Positions 7,464-10,065 of a stretch of 10,065 nt of DNA are shown one piece after another. The position numbers and the translations under genes were made by a program. The notes below the pieces were generated by a model. It ran no database searches, was not told where the DNA came from, and saw only the letters and a list, made by a program, of their open reading frames with translations. The DNA is from Desulfobulbaceae bacterium (GTDB lineage Bacteria > Desulfobacterota > Desulfobulbia > Desulfobulbales > Desulfobulbaceae): positions 1-10,065 of the forward strand of contig DRLX01000536.1 of assembly GCA_011322715.1 (NCBI GenBank). The letters are read 5' to 3'. Each line of letters opens with the position of its first letter. Positions within the stretch are counted from its first letter, which is position 1.

Positions 7464-7573
7464 ACTACACCCCCGGCCCCCGGGTAAACCACGGGGAGCT
7501 TTACCTTACACGAGATCTTTCAGGCCTTTCGTGACGACTTTTGTGAAACATGCGGGTTCAAGAACAATATTGG
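7464..7573. other. Convergent intergenic gap with weak hairpins but no clear terminator
   Basis: This 110-base gap separates the end of the plus-strand operon from the end of the minus-strand sensor gene. It starts with a C/G-rich patch (7471-7484). Two mutually exclusive short hairpins can be drawn: GGTAAA at 7483-7488 with TTTACC at 7500-7505, and CCCCG at 7478-7482 with CGGGG at 7492-7496. Neither is followed by a T-run on the plus strand nor preceded by an A-run that would serve the minus strand. A canonical rho-independent terminator is therefore not supported, and transcripts may overlap or end by Rho. Confidence 0.35.
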
Positions 7574-9148
7574 TCATGTCCTTTTCTTTGCCGGTAGGTT
7601 CTGCAGCACATAGCTGATCATCTGGCTCGGAGAGAGTTTGACTGAAGAGGGGCCGGAGCGGATATAAAATTCTTCATTCTTACCGATTTTCAAAAAAACC
7701 GGCCGACCGGCCCGTATAACGTCAATCATCAGGACATCTTTTTCTTCGCTGCTCAATAAAGAGATGGTGACAAAACCGGAAAATTCCGCCCCTATATGCT
7801 GGTTGATCAGGTTTTTAAGATGGAGTAGACACCGGTCGTTGTTTTCAAAATTATCAGCATCAAGGCCGGTAATGCGTCCCGTGTCATCAACACCTATCAG
7901 CAGGGTACCGCCCTTTGAATTCATAAAGGCGACCACTGACTTGAGCCAGGCAAATTCAATTTCCTTGCCTTTTTTTCCGGTTTTGAGGTTGGTCCTGACC
8001 GTTGATTTAAACTCGACATCAGCGCCTTCTCCCTGGTTGATCAGCGCATGCAACCGTACGACAGGATCAATTTTTACGGGCTCGCTCTGTCCGAAACCGC
8101 CGTTTTTCCAGATCATGAACAGCAGCAACATACCGCCGGCAGTTGCGACCAGAAAATCGGTAAGATCAATTCGAAACAGGGTATGATGCAGTTTTGACAG
8201 CAGTTCTTTTTCGGGCGCCGCCACCCCTATCCAGAATACCGATCGGTCTTGAACCAGCGGCTGCAGGGAGCCAAGCCACTGTTGAGAGCCGGAGGAGAAC
8301 CGTATGGTTTCCAGAACGGGCCGATCAGCCGCTTTCCAGGTATCAACGAGCGTGGAAAGCAGTCTGTTCGTCTCGAGGGCGCCTTCTTTTTCAACCGGTT
8401 TGTTTGCCGGAAGAATTGAATTTTCTGCGGCATTGACAAGAAATATTATTCCACGCTTTTTGCCCTGGTCGTGATGCATCAACTGTTGAATCTGCTCCAG
8501 GGATATATCAATGCCAAAGACATAAAAAGAATTTTTCTTTGCAGGTCTGTCCCAGGAAACACTGGCGGTGATCCCTTTTTTTCCTGTCTCTTTAAAGGAG
8601 TATAGAGATGTCCAGAAAATTTTTCCATCTCGAATATGATGAAACCATGGCCGTTTTCGCGGGTCATAGCGGGTAGATTTTTCATGGCTGGAAATACTCT
8701 TTTCAGGCTGTTTCCAGGTGGTATACACAGCCATGGCACCCTGGCTTTCCGGTTGCGTTATTCTGGTCAGCCAGTGGTCTTTGTTGAGCAGAACAAAATA
8801 TTCCCAACCACTGTTGTCGGCCAGCAAAACACCGGAAATGCGTTTTTGTTTGTTGATAAAGGGAAAAAATTTTTTGTTGAGTGAGATGGTGTCCCTGGAA
8901 TCAAGGACGCCGTTTTTGCCCCAGTCTCGGACAATAGTGAGCTTTTCCTCAATAGTACTGAAAAAATTGCGTAAACCGCCAAGCTCCTTGGCGTTTATTT
9001 CCTGGAGCATGGAAGAGGCGACATCGGACTTGACGCGCAGATATTGATAGAGATTCAGGCAAAAAAGAATAAGAAGAAATCCGGCCAGGGAAAGGGCCAG
9101 GGACAGAAAAAGTGATTTCTTCCGTGTCGGCGGTGTTGGTAGATGCAT
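7574..9148 (-). CDS. Membrane dCache sensor fused to cytoplasmic AlbA_2/Schlafen-type domain
   Basis: 524 residues. A basic N-terminus (TRKK) leads into membrane span 1 (about 13-35). A periplasmic region (about 40-320) has the dCache_1 hallmark YDPRKRPWF (161-169) and a later VFGIDIS (D214). Membrane span 2 (about 330-347) is followed by a short linker and a cytoplasmic AlbA_2 domain (about 370-505). That domain has E374-x4-E379-F-K, the core AFMNSKGGTLLIGVDD (407-422), and the typical tail FYIRSGPSS. No HisKA, HATPase, GGDEF, HAMP, methyl-accepting or winged-helix domain is present. AlbA_2 proteins are often annotated as putative DNA-binding or transcriptional regulators, and the same fold forms the Schlafen RNase core, so the output probably acts on nucleic acid. 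Which one cannot be told from sequence. ATG 9148 places span 1 correctly, but I see no strong ribosome-binding site. The gene lies 67 bases downstream of the solute-binding lipoprotein gene on the same strand, so co-transcription is likely. Confidence 0.88.
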   Translation of the reverse strand: MHLPTPPTRKKSLFLSLALSLAGFLLILFCLNLYQYLRVKSDVASSMLQEINAKELGGLRNFFSTIEEKLTIVRDWGKNGVLDSRDTISLNKKFFPFINKQKRISGVLLADNSGWEYFVLLNKDHWLTRITQPESQGAMAVYTTWKQPEKSISSHEKSTRYDPRKRPWFHHIRDGKIFWTSLYSFKETGKKGITASVSWDRPAKKNSFYVFGIDISLEQIQQLMHHDQGKKRGIIFLVNAAENSILPANKPVEKEGALETNRLLSTLVDTWKAADRPVLETIRFSSGSQQWLGSLQPLVQDRSVFWIGVAAPEKELLSKLHHTLFRIDLTDFLVATAGGMLLLFMIWKNGGFGQSEPVKIDPVVRLHALINQGEGADVEFKSTVRTNLKTGKKGKEIEFAWLKSVVAFMNSKGGTLLIGVDDTGRITGLDADNFENNDRCLLHLKNLINQHIGAEFSGFVTISLLSSEEKDVLMIDVIRAGRPVFLKIGKNEEFYIRSGPSSVKLSPSQMISYVLQNLPAKKRT

Positions 9149-9215
9149 GGCGGTACGATGGAAAAAGAGATCTATAGCTCAGGCCTTTGTCCCAAAAATT
9201 TTGTCCTTAAAACAG

Positions 9216-10019
9216 TTACCGGCTGTTGTAGACAGATTGATAAAAGGGGACCCAGTAAATAATCATCTGCTGCAGTTTGTCGGAGTCGTGCAAATTCTTC
9301 AAATAACCGTTGGCGGCAAGCAGCAGTTGTCGATCATTCTTTCGTATGCCCCAGGCAAGGTATTCGCGACTTAAAGGGACGGTGACCGGGACGAGTCCCT
9401 TGTCGGCATATTTTGCACCAAGATAAAAATTCATCGGCAGGTCATAGACAAAGGCATCGATTGTCCTGTCAAGTAATGCCTGCACGCCGTGGTCTGCATC
9501 CTTGAAATGAAGGACAGTCCCTTTGGCCTTGTTCCGGAGTATCAGCAGGTCCCCGGTTGTAGCCTTGACTGTGCCTACTTTGATGACCGGACTCAACAGG
9601 TCCGTCAGACCATCACCAAATTTTCCGACATCCCGCAGTCGTACCAGAGCAATCTGGCCGGTGACCATATAGGGCTTTGAAAAGGAAATTTGATAATCTC
9701 TGGCCCTGGTAACGGTCATTGCCGACATGATAATATCGGTTTTTCCTGCAAGCAGGGCCGGAATCTGCTCGGACCAGGGAATCTCGATGAACACAAGTTT
9801 GCGGTGGGTATATTCGGCAAGCCCCCTGGCAAAATCAGCTTCCAGTCCGGAAATGCGGCCACGGTCATGAAAGGCCATGGGCCGGGCATCAGTAGAAATG
9901 CCCACCCGGAGAACAGGCTGTCGGGGGCCCTGGCCGGCCGGATTGTTTTCAGTATGGGTTGCTATACAACCGATGAGTAACAAACAGCAACCGATCAACA
10001 AAAAAAGAGTTTTTTTCAT
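9216..10019 (-). CDS. Periplasmic solute-binding lipoprotein, SBP_bac_3 (amino-acid-binding-like) family
   Basis: 267 residues. A lipoprotein signal (MKKTLFLLIG...) ends in the lipobox LLIGC; C18 is the likely lipidated residue, and an earlier LLIGC ending at C11 gives too short a signal. The mature protein follows the family-3 periplasmic binding pattern: LRVGISTDARP, then SGLEADFARGLAEY, PWSEQIPALLAGKTDIIMSAMTVT, and ISFSKPYMVTG. R107 and D193 (VYDLP) align by motif with the Arg and Asp that hold the alpha-carboxylate and alpha-amino groups in HisJ/GlnH-type proteins, with S99 and T102 nearby, so an amino acid or similar ligand is plausible. No lytic transglycosylase domain follows, so it is not MltF. 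No ABC permease or ATPase of the import type is near. It precedes the dCache-AlbA_2 gene, so it may be a ligand-presenting partner of a sensor. The start codon lacks an obvious ribosome-binding site. Confidence 0.9.
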   Translation of the reverse strand: MKKTLFLLIGCCLLLIGCIATHTENNPAGQGPRQPVLRVGISTDARPMAFHDRGRISGLEADFARGLAEYTHRKLVFIEIPWSEQIPALLAGKTDIIMSAMTVTRARDYQISFSKPYMVTGQIALVRLRDVGKFGDGLTDLLSPVIKVGTVKATTGDLLILRNKAKGTVLHFKDADHGVQALLDRTIDAFVYDLPMNFYLGAKYADKGLVPVTVPLSREYLAWGIRKNDRQLLLAANGYLKNLHDSDKLQQMIIYWVPFYQSVYNSR

Positions 10020-10039
10020 AGTAGGGTATTTGGTAAAAG

Positions 10040-10058
10040 ATCTTTGATGATGAAAGAT
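10040..10058. promoter_or_regulatory. Small inverted repeat upstream of the solute-binding gene
   Basis: ATCTTT at 10040-10045 and AAAGAT at 10053-10058 form a perfect 6-base inverted repeat around a 7-base centre (GATGATG). On the minus strand it lies about 20-40 bases upstream of the lipoprotein start, a position suitable for an operator or a leader hairpin. A 6-base repeat in A/T-rich DNA can occur by chance, and the window ends just beyond it, so no promoter can be assigned. Confidence 0.3.
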
Positions 10059-10065
10059 GGCGTCG

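Noticed and set aside
7478..7505. Rho-independent terminator after the exporter operon
   Set aside because: Only 5-6 base stems can be drawn and no T-run follows on either strand.
9216..10019. Solute-binding protein as an MltF-like lytic transglycosylase
   Set aside because: The protein ends after the binding domain at 267 residues, with no SLT catalytic domain and no nearby open frame to supply one.
1..10065. CRISPR arrays, tRNA genes, insertion sequences, retron or toxin-antitoxin modules
   Set aside because: No regularly spaced repeats, cloverleaf segments, transposase or reverse transcriptase motifs, or paired small toxin-like genes were seen on either strand.

Overview
The window looks like a chromosomal segment of a Gram-negative, probably anaerobic or sulfur-cycling Desulfobacterota-type bacterium (an inference). 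The clues are a soloist-style hybrid histidine kinase with an HDFNNLL H-box, a J-domain protein of a kind I associate with deltaproteobacteria, a periplasmic lipoprotein, and moderately GC-balanced codon use. No tRNA, rRNA, insertion sequence, CRISPR array or phage gene was seen.

Layout. (1) Positions 3-398 hold the 3' end of an unrecognised gene whose start lies left of the window. (2) A 134-base gap contains two short direct repeats. (3) A tightly packed five-gene plus-strand run follows: a single-domain response regulator (533-901), a REC-PAS-histidine kinase-REC hybrid kinase (894-2867), a C-terminal J-domain protein (2910-3914), and two ABC exporter half-transporters (3911-5674 and 5667-7463). 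Junctions are an 8-base overlap, a 42-base gap, a 4-base overlap and an 8-base overlap, so one translationally coupled operon is likely. (4) A 110-base convergent gap follows. (5) Two minus-strand genes end the window. In transcription order they are a lipoprotein solute-binding protein (10019-9216) and a membrane protein that joins a periplasmic dCache sensor to a cytoplasmic AlbA_2/Schlafen-type domain (9148-7574).

How the genes may work together. The response regulator and hybrid kinase together contain three receiver domains but no DNA-binding or enzymatic output, so the output is either encoded elsewhere or acts by protein contact. The two ABC subunits look like an asymmetric heterodimer. 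The first has LSGGQ but an Asn in place of the Walker B catalytic Glu. The second has the catalytic Glu but an altered signature, LSAGE. This gives one competent and one degenerate ATP site, as in MdlAB/BmrCD/TM287-288-type exporters.

The most unusual item is the minus-strand pair. The solute-binding protein has Arg and Asp at the positions that contact the alpha-carboxylate and alpha-amino groups in amino-acid-binding homologues. The adjacent dCache domain has a near-match to the amino-acid-binding dCache motif. The dCache protein's cytoplasmic part is not a kinase, cyclase or chemotaxis module. It is an AlbA_2 domain with an E-x4-E-F-K segment and a GVDD segment, resembling the acidic active-site set of Schlafen RNases. 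A membrane receptor that senses extracellular amino acids and controls a nucleic-acid-acting domain is a reasonable hypothesis.
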